From Isoetes taiwanensis (taxonomy: Eukaryota; Streptophyta; Lycopodiopsida; Isoetales; Isoetaceae): a DNA stretch of 64,000 bases. This document shows, piece by piece, positions 11,841-24,286 of this stretch. The notes beneath the pieces were generated by a model. The model was not told the DNA's origin and searched no databases. It was given only the letters and a program-made list of their open reading frames with translations. Position numbers and translations under genes: made by a program. The stretch covers positions 7,219,071-7,283,070 of the forward strand of contig JAJEKV010000047.1 of NCBI GenBank assembly GCA_021234155.1. The letters are read 5' to 3'. Numbering within the stretch: position 1 is the stretch's first letter; every line of letters begins with the position of its first letter.

Positions 11841-12727
11841 CTATCTGGCCAGCAAAGTGGAGACTTTGTTGGCAATGGCAATCTTCAGATCAGGAGACAC
11901 TCCATCCTTCCCTATAATGGTGTAAAGCAGAGCCTCTCCAAAGGCACGGTTGCTTATCAAAGTGACAGGCTCATTAGGAATAACCCCTTCTTCTTCAAAT
12001 GCAATCTACAGGGACATTGTTTCAATATGTTCAATATACATTCAATATGAACTTATCACATGGTTTATGTTCAACACATACAAATCAATGGAAGAATGCA
12101 ATGATGCTTACTGCGATTCCGGCAGGTGATATCAAGTAAAGTGGACCAGTTTTTGGTAGCAAAGTTCGATCTTCAAATAACTTTTGAAAATCTTCAATGG
12201 CCTTATTTTCAGATTCTCCAAATGTACCAGCTTCTTCAAGCACTGCCTTTGTATTTTCCATCACTTTGGCAGTGAATTTGGGGCCTGGCAGTGGCTGCAG
12301 CATTGTGGTCCTAACGAATTTTTCAAAAGGAGCTGCCAATATTCCACAACAACCAGTTATTATGTAAGGACATATATTATCTGCACCTAAATATATATGC
12401 TTTATGTACATACCTGTGGTAATATCCTTGAAAAAACCTTCATTTGCTAATAATTGTTCTTGAGATTTGCCTTTCCAAGAGTGAGACAAATGCTCAATGA
12501 TTTGGGGTTCCATATAAATCCCAAGAACAGTGACTTTGAGAAAGACTTGGGGATTTATTTGGATGCCCCTTACTCCTACACACGCCAAAATATGCATCAA
12601 ACACAAAAGATTGCGTGTGCTTAAGAATAGAGATAAACTATGTACCTGCGCCTCCATAAAGAAGCTGCTTTGTGGATCCAAGTGGAGTAAGAAATGGCGG
12701 AAAAACTACGTCTTCTACAGCAGCCAT
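11841..12727 (-). CDS. Chalcone-isomerase-fold protein (CHI or CHI-like), four exons, intact
   Basis: CHI cyclises chalcones to flavanones in flavonoid synthesis; CHI-like relatives bind chalcone or assist chalcone synthase without catalysis. Reading the minus strand, exons are 12727-12646, 12575-12414, 12332-12112 and 12005-11841, all with GT-AG borders. They join in frame to 630 nt, 209 residues plus stop, the usual family size. The start is the ATG giving MAAVEDVVFPPFLTPLG. Conserved blocks are GGAGVRGI (Arg), LKVTVLGIYMEP (Thr of the active site), SWKGKS, APFEKFVRTTML, KVMENTKAV (Asn) and IIGKDGVSPDLK. The position of the catalytic Tyr (MsCHI Tyr106) is Phe in GPKFTAKVMEN, and the Thr/Ser expected near MsCHI 190 is replaced in NRAFGEALLYT. 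This suggests altered or no isomerase activity, although the overall sequence resembles catalytic CHIs more than type IV CHIL. The gene is bracketed by the 132-bp inverted repeats. Confidence 0.88.
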
Positions 12728-12926
12728 TGCCGAATGAGAAATCCTGCAGCAGCAGATGAATGTTACAAAAGGGCCGGACTCAATGTGACCACGCTCATCC
12801 AAATGAATGGTAGGTGAGGTGCCATAGCTACACTAAGTTTTAGCCCTTCATGTCAGAAAAGAAACTTTTGCTCCTTGGACTTCGTCCATTCTTTAAGGGG
12901 AAACAACCCCTGTTTTATGTACTGGG

Positions 12927-13058
12927 AAAATACACCCACGAGAAAATTCTTCGAGGGGCTTCCCTGGCGCCCCCTGAGAATAACCTCCATTATCTTGTTG
13001 ACACGTTGCAGAGATATTACACTCTCCCTTTTTCGGATACTCTCTTGGCTATGGCGGA
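12927..13058 (+). repeat. Right arm of the 132-bp perfect inverted repeat
   Basis: Identical by eye to the reverse complement of 10704-10835. It begins about 200 bp upstream of the CHI-like start codon, so it lies in the presumptive promoter region of that gene. Confidence 0.9.
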
Positions 13059-14094
13059 GCAGCAGGTTAAATTTGAACATTGCAGTACCATTCTAGAGCT
13101 CTCCAACCATGCAGAGAGAACGGCACTTCATTTTATAGCCATGCAAAAGAACGGCAACATAAAAAAGTGCTATGCAAACCGAAATGCAAAAAATAATGTA
13201 GCCATGAATGGCTATGGTTTTTAAAAATTTCAAATTTTATATGCATTATATATCTTACTACATATAAAATTACTGGCTTAACTTTCCGGTTCCAAATGTC
13301 AACAAAAAAATTCCAAAATGTCCACTTTTAGAATCAGAAATTGATTTCCGGCGCCCCTGCTTTGTCTGGTTTTAGCCACTGTTTTTTCTTAAAGGACTAG
13401 GCAAAGACCTTCTAGGAGGTAGCTTCTCGCCTTTGCGAGCGCCTTTCTGATAAAGCTTTCCATCGGAGCTAATCTCTGGGGTTGCAGATCCGTCTAATTG
13501 CTCAGAAAATCGCTTGGGGCAGATCTTATCTTGCGGAGTAGAGGGGCTCTGTACGTCTGGATCTTGAATGTATTGAGAATCAGAACCATTTGCCGCTTCT
13601 AGACCTTCTGCCGCATGTGTGCGGCTACCCACTGTCCACCATTGTAGAAAATCTGCTGAGATGAATGAGAAGCCTATCTGTGTGCGAACTACCCACGAAA
13701 AATAAAGGGAAAATCCAATTATATCATTTGGACCCCAAAACAAATACAATGCTAATAGATGAGTGGCTGATGTACCTGCCGAAAGCTTATCATCGGGATT
13801 AAAAAACCCCGCCCTTTCGGGTTTTCGAGGAAAAACCCTAGTGATAAGCCTTCGGCAAGGGGCTTAGACAAACGTAAGGCATAAATTCGCTCCCAAAAAC
13901 CCCCGCATGGAGAAGTCGAAACGGATGCCGCTCGCCAACCTGTACCTGCACATCACCAACACAACAAACGAGAAACATACCAGAGAATAGCATCACCCAG
14001 CGGGTGGAAAAAAAGCATCACCCCGCGGGTGGAAAAACAGGATAAACAGAACTTGTACAAAATATAATAAACAAAGAAGGGGGGGAGGGTGGGT

Positions 14095-14640
14095 TCAAAG
14101 AGAATAAGGTACTGTTGAGAGAAGAGGAAGCGCCGATGAGACGTGGATGCAGAAACGCGCCTGAAATAGCGAACTCCCAACCCAAAACGGGCATGCGCCG
14201 CCCGCATGCATGCATGACATGCATGCTTGTCCCATTCTAGAATGGCGATCCGATGTCTCAGATCGATGCGATTCTAGAATGGGACTCGCAAGAAACCAAC
14301 AAACCGCCCGACTACCAGAGAACTTCCTTACAAACTAGGATCGAGGACGAAGGTCACAGGACGAGGCCAAAGGCCGGTAAAGGATAGCAAGAAAGATACG
14401 CCAAAGTGGCTAACCAGGCAGGAAGAAGCCCCTCCCCTGCCTGGAAACAATTCAAAGAGAATAAGGTACTGCTGAGAGAAGAGGAAGCGCCGATGAGACG
14501 TGGATGCAGAAGCGCGCCTGAAATAGCAAACTCCCAACCAAAACGGGCATGCGTCGCCCGCATGCATGCATGACATGCATGCTCGTCCCATTCTAGAATG
14601 GCGATCCGATGTCGCGGATCGATGCGATTTTAATTTGGGA
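14095..14640. repeat. Direct repeat of about 185 bp, two copies
   Basis: About 14095-14282 and 14453-14638 share nearly all their sequence, from 'caaagagaataaggtactg' through 'gcgccgatgagacgtggatg' and 'cccgcatgcatgcatgacat' to 'ttctagaatggcgatccgat'. Each copy contains the palindrome gcatgc several times. The 170 bp between the copies is unique. Confidence 0.85.
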
Positions 14641-17356
14641 TTTTCCGGTTTGGTGGGAAAAGTTGTTGGTTTGTTTTTTAGCATGATTTCCTAAGATTGT
14701 TGGTGTTTTAGTCGCCGGAAAATATTTCGGTGCTTCCAAAAATTGCTAAATCTCTTTGAATATGATTTCGAGCAGGGCGAAGGGCGAAGGAGAGAAGGCA
14801 TGCTTTCCATCTAGGCATATCTGGGCATGCATACCCGAAGAAGAATATATGGGCATGCATATCCGAAGAAGAGAGAAGTGATTGCCTGGAGATCTATCGG
14901 TCTGGATCATCAAGGGGGATCAATCTATTCTGTGCCGTAAGAGGATAGGCGGCTAGATTGAAGCCATCCTACAAAAAGACCTGTCTCCTGAATGCCGCGT
15001 GATGTTAAACACCTCAATATGCTCTGGATCTTAGTGGTGGCTGCTCTTTGCAGACTATGGCGATGAACGGTCTGCAGACCAACTAGTCTCCAAATTTTAT
15101 GATATTGATATATGCATTTTTCTGCGTGTTCTGCCTGTGTAGATACAGATAGCAATGTGGATGGAGCTTTATACACTCATTTTGATAGGCCAAGATTAGT
15201 AGGGTTACCAAAATTTCTTTGCTCACAATATAAACCCATCAGAGCCTGATGATTTTCTTGCAGAGCTATGACAGGTACACCTTAATTTCTCTTTTTCTGT
15301 TTCAGCTAATATCACTACATATTTTGGGAAATTAGCAGGAACAACGATTATTATTGCATGTTTTGGGAAATTAGAAGCAGGGAAAGCAGGTTTTATGCCA
15401 TGGAAGCTTACGCTTATACGTAGAAAAGATCATTTTTTATCATGAAGAGCACAAGGTATTTTTGAGAAATCCCCATTGTTGTTATGTGATATGATGATTT
15501 CATTATATATTCCATTGCTTTTTGATCCAGGAAACCCAAGCCAAGGTTGTCGCTCAGGCAATGTTTCGCTTTATGTTCTGAATCTGTGAGGATGGTTGAA
15601 TCTTAGAAGAAGAAATAGACAACCTTATGATTAAGGCAGCGAATATCGAACTTTTTTATTAATTCATGCCTTTTCCAGAAGAAGTGTATTCTACGTGTGT
15701 TTGCAAGGGCGGAAAGTTTATCATTGGCGTTGTGTTGCATGTAAGTTCCTCCTTCAAATTTCTCCTTCAATCAACCCACCATACCACTTTGCATTTAGTG
15801 TACATATGATGCTTTTAGAGAGTATTTGTAGTAGACATTCCAAGGGTGCATTCTGGCTGTCAAAATTGATCTGCATGATTGCCACTGCATGGTTGCTACT
15901 TGAAAGGCATGTTTGATGTGTTCTTGGGTCTTAAAACATTCGTCCTCTCTGCATTTGTGCATGCATTGCTATGAATCTTTTTTCCTTTTTGTGCATCCCA
16001 TCTGTGCACTAGCAGGTGAGATATCCATTCATAGGGATAACATGTAATTTCCTAGATATTTGATATGGAAAATCATACAGTCGCAACGTTCAAATCTCTG
16101 CGCGAATGGTAGTTTTTATGTTCAGGTTGCTAAATTATGGAATGGTGTTTGTTGGGAAATATGCATGAACAAACAATGGAAAACAGTTCGTTATATGGAT
16201 GTAAAACTGGCTACATATGAGTTTTCTACATATCGTTTGTATTGATTTTCACGTAACCAAGTGCTTTTATTGCTTCCAGATTCTTTGCTGCAATTCTCGA
16301 TTAGTTCCATACTGGATGCGTCTCTTACCTGAAGCTATGGTGTTATAATATCAAAGGGTAAGCATTTCAACAATTGCATTTGCATTCACACTTTCTCACT
16401 TCTAAATTTATCATACATGATGCATGTTATATAACCAACCTGAAATGTAATTTGTTCTGCATGAAATCACAGGACCAACAACTGGATTTGAATTTCTGCC
16501 ACCCAATAGAACTCTACATAATATAACACCTCTCTGTACTTGCAGACGTTAGATTGCGAGTTGCCAAGAAGGCGTGCACCATCCGTTGCTCTCCTTTTGT
16601 CCCCATTTGACAAGCTTGCAAGGACTTCATCTCATTGGTTGCATCAAGAACTAAATTTAGAGTAAGAACATTCCCCTAGAGTAAGAGCCTTCCCTGCTAA
16701 TGATTGAGCATCATTTTTTTTTTTTATTGGGTGAATTTGGATGTTTTACGGTGTAGTCGCGATCTAAGGATTTTATAAGGATTAACAGAGAATAAGAGAT
16801 TCTATAAGGATTACTTAAGAAGAGACTATTCTGGATGTCTATTGTAGAGTTGTTTGGCATTCTTGCATGTCCAGGAAGGATGGTATAGTCCAGGAATGGT
16901 TTCATTATCTAGGAATGATGGTGCTTAGTATATTCTCCTTTGGTGTGGACCATATATGGTTGATGATTTGGAGACATACTATGTTCTATGCGTGCTGCAA
17001 CTATTTTTATTTGAAGTCCGTTGTATTGACATTACTAGAACTTCATCTTTACTTTTCCCTATGCATCTATTATGGCAGCCTCTGCAGAGAAACTAAGGTG
17101 TCTGAGATTTGTTCCAGATCCATATGTGTGTCACTTGCTGCCATATGTGTGTCTCTTTCAGCAAGTATTTCCTTCTCAATCCATGTGCATTTGTTTCAAG
17201 TCATCAATTTCATTTGTCTTCTGCTATAGTGTACATAAGAAATATGCAATTCATTCCATGGAGATCATGTAGTCTGGCTGCCAAGGTTTTTCTTTGGGAC
17301 ATACTTGCTTTTAAATTCAGAAGATAGAATGATGGCATCTACTATTCACAATCTTC

Positions 17357-17586
17357 CTTAATGATTTCGTGAATAACCATCGCAGTAGTAACTGAAAACT
17401 GGAAACCATAGTGTGTTTTGGTTTTTCATACCAATAGCAACCATTCTGCAGACCCAAGTCCTCTTTTGTACTTAATGATTTCGTGAATAACCATCGCGGT
17501 AGTAACTGAAAACTGGAAACCATAGTGTGTTTTGGTTTTTCATACCAGTAGCAACCATTCGTGCAGACCCAAGTCCTCTTTCGTAC
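17357..17586. repeat. Tandem duplication, 114-bp unit
   Basis: 'cttaatgatttcgtgaataa' starts both units, at 17357 and 17471, and the units run without a gap to 'acccaagtcctctttcgtac'. They differ at only a few positions, indicating a fairly recent duplication. Confidence 0.85.
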
Positions 17587-20500
17587 TTTCTTTTTTTTTA
17601 CTAAATGAGATCGGAGTTCAAGCTTCAATGCTCTTCAACTTAAAGGGGAAGCTCAAGCCTCTACTTATTAGAGGTGGTATTTGCTTGACCATTTATGGTA
17701 TTTTATAGATTTAAGCCCTTATTGTTCATTCAAAGTATTTCTAAACTAAAAATCATACATTTGGCCAACCACTACAAATTTAATTCAACCTGTAGCTGGT
17801 CCATGTTTGTAAAAAGGTTTTTCTAGAAGTTTTCATAATTATGGTTTCATTTATATATGTATTTGCAATAGTACTTTTCTATGCTGCCAATTTGTTGCAT
17901 GCTTTTGCCTTAGGGATCATGACATGGAGGACGCATGTTTTCCATCGTGCGTGGATGGTTGGCGGAGGCCTAATGATAGAGTATCAACATGCTTTCCAAA
18001 TCTGCAGATAAAGATTCTATTGTGACAACATTATGTAAGAATGATAAGCAAAGGCCTTTTGTCCATTGTTATGGCACGAACTTTGCAAAGACTGCATAAG
18101 GTACGTAACTATGCAAAAGCCTTTTGTCGTCTACGGTTGTAAAAGCGTTATAAGGATTGCTTGGTTTTCCAGAATACTGAACCGGAAGAGAAAAGTGATA
18201 GGCATTTTCACTTAGTTAAAGTTTGGCCAAATGTGGACATGGAAAGTGAATGAAATGCGCCGCTTCTAATTGCTGGATGCTATAGCTTGCTAAATCACAG
18301 GCCATCAGTATATTGTTTTTTAGATGATATATTATCTCCGACGTACAGGATTTCAATGCTAGCACTTCCCAAAACATGTCTTCTATTGCTATAAGTATTG
18401 CAATTCTACAATTTATGTAACTTCAATTTCACCTGGGTATTTCTTAGTCCACTATGTTCGTTTAAGTACTTCAAACACTACGCTTGGCTAATTTTTGGTC
18501 CAATATGTTAGTTTAAGTACTTCAAATACTATGAATGCATCCTAGACCTTGCCTTTCAACAAACACTATCAGTCAAGGAATAATGGTACATGAACAAGAA
18601 GTTGAATAGACAGTACATCTGCACAACCTCCCACAAATGAATAGTAAAACAATATATACCTCTATACAATATCTAGCATAATAGCAGGGGGTTTCTTTTG
18701 TATTTTTGTACACTTTTTTCAATGGTTTTTATATGATTTGGTGGCCGTATTACATGAGGTGTACTAATTGGTACATCTAGAGTGTGCCAGGTATTTGCAT
18801 GCAACTTGTGCTAATTTTTTTTTCCTTTCTTAATGGTCAAGAATCAAAGGGCTTACAACAAAAACCCTCTTTAAAAAAGACGAGATTGAATGGCTTACAA
18901 TAAAAGCCCTTTTCAAAAAGTAAAAAATAAAAATAGAAATAAAATAAAAAAAGAAAAAGTTAAAACCTTTACCCTTCTGTGAAACCCTAGGCGCCATGTA
19001 GCGCAGCTTTTCGCCGGCAACACAGTTTCTAACATAACTTTTGATCTAGGACTCCGTTTCAGGTAAGGCTTATTGCGTTGGAAAGCTCTCTCCAGGATAT
19101 TTTCGATGGTATATGGTATGCCCATCTTTGGTTACATTTTCCATGTCAAAACAGTCCTGTTCCGGCCGGCTTTGGTAGGGTTTGCAGTATTGCCAAAGGG
19201 AAGGAAGCAGTGCCTTTCAAATGATTGTCCCTAATGTGACAGATGGATTTGAAGCAGCTTGGCTTGGCTTACGAGTTTGCAGATGGTTTTGTTGTTTGCA
19301 TGGGCTTCTGACTGCACAAAGCAGATTCTAAGATTGTTGGGCTACTGCAAAAGCCGAAGAGAAGCCTTTACTATCTTTCTCGTCATCTGCATTCAACTGT
19401 GGTGGCACCATGGCAGCTCAAACCCCTGGGTATTTGCTGACCAACAAGATTCACAACAACCCATGTCGATTTCAACGAGGTAACTATTGGACCCAAATCC
19501 TTTTCTTTAATCTATGGCATTAAGAATTTGCTGCAGTCCTATCCCAGCCAGCATCGTCTCAAAGTTCCAGGAAAGAAACCAACAAATGACTGCTTCCTAT
19601 TCGAATCATATTGTGAAGTTTTGCTCCAAAAAGGCTTCCACAAAAATAAGATGTTTATTTCTTACTTTTGCTCGCAGCAGAATAAAACACATTAGATAGT
19701 TTATGCCACAAAGTGCAATGAAAGATTTACATGAATCGTGATACAAAGCTTGTAGTTATATTTCTTTGGTTCATGCCACAGATCTTGAAATTGGCAAAAT
19801 TATGGATAATCTTGATTTCATCTTATTATATTTCTCATTGTCTTTGTTAGATTTATGAGTTTGATCTTAAAAAGATCTACAAATGGTCTGATTACATATA
19901 AACCTGCTCCGATAAGCTTTTCTGATGCCTTGCAATAGAAGTATCCATTGGTTTATCTTTCAAATCCGGTCAAATTTTTGTTGCGGATGTTCTTACATAC
20001 CATATAGGCACATCCTGAAGATGATTTGTGCCAAGATTTTGGTCTGTAGTGCAAAGGCATTACATGCGTATTGCTAAAGTTTCATAAACACTGTCTTCAA
20101 TCTCAGTTTTAGGTATAAGCATTTCAGAAGTATTGGCAAACCTCTTGCAAAGGAATGTGCCGCAGACTATTCACCATGTTATGTTGCATGTTCAAAAAGA
20201 TATGCCAACAACTTGGTTTATAATAAGCAACCAAGACCCAAATTTTTTTAAAATAAATACAATTCATTACATTCGGGCCATTTGGTTTGTTGAAGGCCCC
20301 GAAGGGGCCAAACATTTTTTAGATATAACACAAACCATTACATTCCACTTTTAAAAATAAAATTCCCCCTTAAACCCCCTTTGGTTTGGGTGCATATTCA
20401 CACGGGGGGTGACGTACGGCAGCGAGAGCTGTTGGATAAGCATATATGCCCTTTATTCCTCGATCTAGACCGTACATAGAGATCCTCATTTGTGGGGTAT

Positions 20501-20617
20501 GCGTGTACAAGATTTGGTATACTGTATAATACTATGGAGATGCAATTTTGGAAATTCAAACTTCGATAGACATGTACCTTTTAAATTTCAATATACATGT
20601 GAAGACAACCTTGTCCA

Positions 20618-20975
20618 GATGCCGTATAGGGAACTGTATGATGACATAGACCGCTATAATCAGCAGGGACAAGTGTTTTTGCTTGGAGATTTCAATGCTC
20701 GTACGGCGCAGTTGCAGTCGGTGACCTTCCAAGGTGACGATAATGCTGATCCGCTTTGGCTTGAGACAGCCGCTATTCAGAATACACGGCACTCCCAGGA
20801 TATGGTGGCTAGACCATTTGGCAGGCAGCTGGTCCAGCTCTGCCAGGTTTTTGACATGGTAATTTGTAATGGTATGCAGCGATGGCCACACTCGGGGGTG
20901 TTACTTGCTGTGAGTGATAGGCGTGATGGGGAGCTAGTGTGTTGGATTACCTTCTCGCCCGGTAGAAAGACTTGA
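20618..20975 (+). pseudogene. LINE 1 endonuclease domain
   Basis: The AP-endonuclease-like domain nicks target DNA to prime LINE reverse transcription. The frame contains YRELYDDIDRYNQQGQVFLL followed by GDFNART, the conserved GDFN motif with its catalytic Asp and Asn, and downstream QLVQLCQVFDMVICNG. It is truncated: the N-terminal third of the domain is not recognisable and the frame ends at 20975, before the expected C-terminal motifs. Confidence 0.7.
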
Positions 20976-22252
20976 CATGGTTACACACCCTCCATTGGCA
21001 CAAGCTAACGCGGGGATGAGGAGGCTTTGTCGATCACTACCCGCTTTATGTCACGCTGAATTGGGAGCACTCAATACGAGACACCGCAGGGGGGCGTGGA
21101 GGGTTACCATACATCCCACGCCATCGAAGCGTGGGAAAAGATGAATCGCGGTTGGTGCAGGAATTACAGGGGTTTGATAGCTTCTACACACCGCAAGACG
21201 TGTGCATGGTCGGTGAGGGCGCCGCTGTACCATTGAGGCTTCCTTTGTAAATTGAAGGGCCCTCCAAGGAGGGACACCGCGATTTTCCCCGGAGAACCCG
21301 TGGTTTGATGTCGATTGCAAGGCTCTAAAGAGCCACCGCTGCGCTTGGTCATAGATCCACAGCTTGCGCCACAGCCCCGCAAGACTATAAGCTCTTCCTA
21401 AAAGCCAAGAAGGGGAGATACATGGCGTAAAACCCGTGAGAGCCCGCTTGACATGCTCATGGCGTGAGCCAAAAGCTTTTGGCGTAAGGTGTTATATAAG
21501 AAGCGCCCGGTGGCTGGTAATGTAAGTGTGGAGCAATGGATGCACCGCTTGCGGGGAGTTATATGACCCGCCAGAGCTAATGCCGTGGTCCCGGATCGTA
21601 GGAGAGGTGCCGCAGCTCACGCCGGAGGATGTTCAAGAAGGTCTCGTGCATCCGGCGAATGGCAAGGCAAAGGATTTACACAGTGGGCTGCAGTCGAGCT
21701 GTTGAAATGGGGTGGCCCATCTGCGGTAGGGCCCCCCCGACGGTGATCATTAACCGTGCTCGAGCGAGGGGCCCCCGTGAGTGGATGGTTAGTAAGGTTG
21801 TTCCCGCTCATAAAGCCGGTAATACGGATGGGCGAATTACCGGATGATTATGGTAAGCTCGGTTGCTTGCAAAGCTCCCCGCAGGGGTGGTGGAGAAGAA
21901 ACTTACTAAGTGGGCCGAGGAGGCGTGGGTGCGGCAATTGGCCAGCAAAGCTTGCCACCACTCCTCCACGACCGACCATATCTTCACTTTGAGAGTGTTG
22001 ATGGAGGCAAGTTTTAATGAGCGGCATGTGACTTGTATTGCCGCTTTGTAGATTTTAAGATCGCATATGATACCGCCCCCAGAGACATACCGTGGCGAGA
22101 GGTTGCAAGAATTGCGAAGTTCCACAGAGTTGCGTAACGTGGTGCACCGCCTTTATGATGGGATTTATGCCGCGACCGCCTTTATGAGGATGGGCAGTAG
22201 CTAGCACTATGGGAGTTAAGCAGGGCTGCCCGCTGTCTCCAACGCTTTTGGG

Positions 22253-22987
22253 TTGTATATTGATAGCTTGGAGACGTGGATGCGGCACCATGGGGAGCCG
22301 GGGTGCAATTATCCGATGCGACCTCCGCGGAGCCGATTACTATATGCGGATGATGTAGCTTTGCTAGCTCACACGCGGCCAGCCAGATGCAAAGAAGATT
22401 TGGATGCCCTCGATTGGGTTACGTGGGGCAACGGGAATGACAAAGTGAACTTGCACAAAACTAAGCTTCTCGCGATCCTGTCCTCGCAACACCCTATCCC
22501 GGAGTTCTATTACAGGGGACAGGAAGTGGAGATGGTGCGGAGCTTCAAGTATCTGGGAATTGATTTCACTACTAACATGCTGTGGGATGAGTGTGTGGAG
22601 AGAAGAGCCAGTGCAGGCTGGAAGGCTTTATATGCAGTGCAAAACGCGTGTTGCCGGATAGATCTCTGTGACTGGGCGAGGAGAGCACACCTGTTTAGAG
22701 CTTTGGTTGAGCCGGTGCTGCTATATGGGGTGGAGGTTTGGGGCCCAGCAGTTAGCAAAAATACGTGGGATAGGTTGGAAAGGGTGCAGAAAGCTTTCTT
22801 GACCTATAGCTTGGGAGTGAAGGACACCGCATCAGCATCGATTTTGTTGTATGAGGCGGGGTTCGCCTTTACAAAGATTCCCGCTATGCGAAGGCATCTT
22901 ACTTGCTTCCATAAGGTGGATGGGATGGATGAGCATCGCTTGCCCCCACAGGCCGTGTTGTTAACGCTAGGGCCCCAAATACTATGA
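22253..22987 (+). pseudogene. LINE 1 reverse transcriptase, palm/thumb part
   Basis: A 244-residue open frame contains the LINE RT catalytic box RLLYADDVALLAHT (YADD) near residue 27. It is followed by the usual downstream phrases KVNLHKTKLLAI, FKYLGIDFTTNM, AGWKALYAVQ, ALVEPVLLYGVEVWG and LERVQKAFL. RT copies the element RNA at the nicked target. Upstream fingers and palm motifs lie in other frames at about 21300-22250 and are disrupted, so the copy is not autonomous as read. Confidence 0.85.
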
Positions 22988-23090
22988 AGAGGGTATGGCA
23001 CGAGCAATCGTAAGGGATGGTTTAGGAGGTGGTCTATGGATTACCAACGGATGGTGGTAATCGCGCAGATTTCGATGTGAGAATGGGCAA

Positions 23091-23435
23091 TTGGATGCGG
23101 GCTATGCCGCCACTCGTGGGATGCCTCTACTCTTGCAAAGCCCAAGACAGAGCACTATCACGCCAGTTAATCCCAGCCTTGAGCATGGACCCCATCGGCA
23201 TTTGAAAGCACACATCTCTCGGAAGAAACGGAGAGCTATTGCCGCCATAAGGACGGGTTCCCATTACCTCGTAATTGAGACAGTCATTTGGGGGGTGAAT
23301 GGCGGGCACGGGATCCCTGTGGAGGAGAGGATATGTCGGTGTTGTGAGATGCACGTGATAGAGGATGAGCACCATGCCCTCCGGGTGATTGCCAAAGATA
23401 TGCCCATGTCCGAAGCAAAGGCACACCGATCTTAG
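23091..23435 (+). pseudogene. LINE 1 C-terminal Cys/His region
   Basis: The frame contains ISRKKRRAIAAIRTGSHYL and then a C-x-C-C ... H-x8-H arrangement (ERICRCCEMHVIEDEHHALR). This is the zinc-knuckle-like end typical of plant LINE polyproteins, and it is matched in LINE copies 2 and 3 (IEGESHALRA, IEDESHALQA). Confidence 0.7.
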
Positions 23436-23721
23436 ATGCTCGACACACCGCTACATCAGTTACTCGTGATCACCTATGGTAGCGCCGACCGGGAGCTTAC
23501 ATCCCGCAGATTTTTCGGGCCGTCCGACTTGCTCTTTCGGGGCATGGTATTTGAGAGCCTACTGTTAGGGTTTTTCCTCCCAAGTGGGGGTTTTTTCATC
23601 CCGGTAGTAGGGTTCCACTGTACAGTTACATTGTTTGTTTTTGGTGTTGGGGTTTTTGGCTTTTTTGCCTGTTCTGTGCCGTCTCATAGGCCTCTGGCCT
23701 CCGTGGACGTTAAAATAAACT

Positions 23722-23748
23722 TCCTTCCTTCCTTCCTTCCTTCCTTCC
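23722..23748 (+). repeat. (TTCC)n simple-repeat tail of LINE 1
   Basis: About six TTCC units follow the conserved LINE 3' end. The other two LINE copies end in an (ATTCT)n-type tail at the same position. Confidence 0.8.
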
Positions 23749-24286
23749 TAACAAGATATATGCCATAGATCGAACTTTTATTTCCCTCTTCAAATTTTTT
23801 TCATATGTATATCTCACTCCACCAACTTCCTATATTCACATTCTTGGACCCAAATTAAATTGTACACATAGAACCACATGTCTCTTCCAAAAATCAATAA
23901 ATAAACAAATAAATAACTGAATCAAGTGCATCATTGCTCCCCTCATCCCCACAGCCTTTCCTAGAACCCATCTAATAGGAATCGAAAGAGCATGCAAAAA
24001 TAATTACACGAACACTTGGAGCCCAAATGAAGGTTGCAAACCCATCTAATGAAAATTGAAAGAGCATACAAACAGTTACGCGAAACACTTGGAGCCCAAA
24101 TGAAGATTTCAAATCTTGAACATGCAATTATGGAAATGGAGATTGAGTACCCTTTCTAAATCCACTTGCAATTTTGCATGATAAACTAAGAATACTCCAT
24201 GTGTGATATGATATTCAATCCGAGCCTCTTTAACTCCCTCCTATGTAAGCAAAAAGGGGTACAAAAAGAACTATCAAAGCCACAAC

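Larger units (their letters stand above)
13059..20599. other. Mostly non-coding region with local repeats
   Basis: No confident gene. A minus-strand open frame at 13749-13372 has non-repetitive composition (ending KLPPRRSLPSPLRKNSG) and could be a terminal exon of something unrecognised. A plus-strand segment at about 16545-16662 (PRRRAPSVALLLSPFDKLAR) also looks exon-like. Neither could be assigned. Repeats at 14095-14640 and 17357-17586 are listed separately. Confidence 0.4.
20600..23748 (+). mobile_element. LINE retrotransposon 1, nearly full coding span, frameshifted
   Basis: A non-LTR retrotransposon reading left to right: AP-type endonuclease (20600-20975), reverse transcriptase (about 21300-22990) and a C-terminal cysteine/histidine region (23091-23435), then a short 3' UTR. 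The 3' end reads 'ctccgtggacgttaaaat' followed by a (TTCC)n tail at about 23722-23748 instead of poly(A). Between endonuclease and RT the frame is broken repeatedly. The 5' end is not clear; an ORF1/gag-like region was not recognised upstream. Confidence 0.8.
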
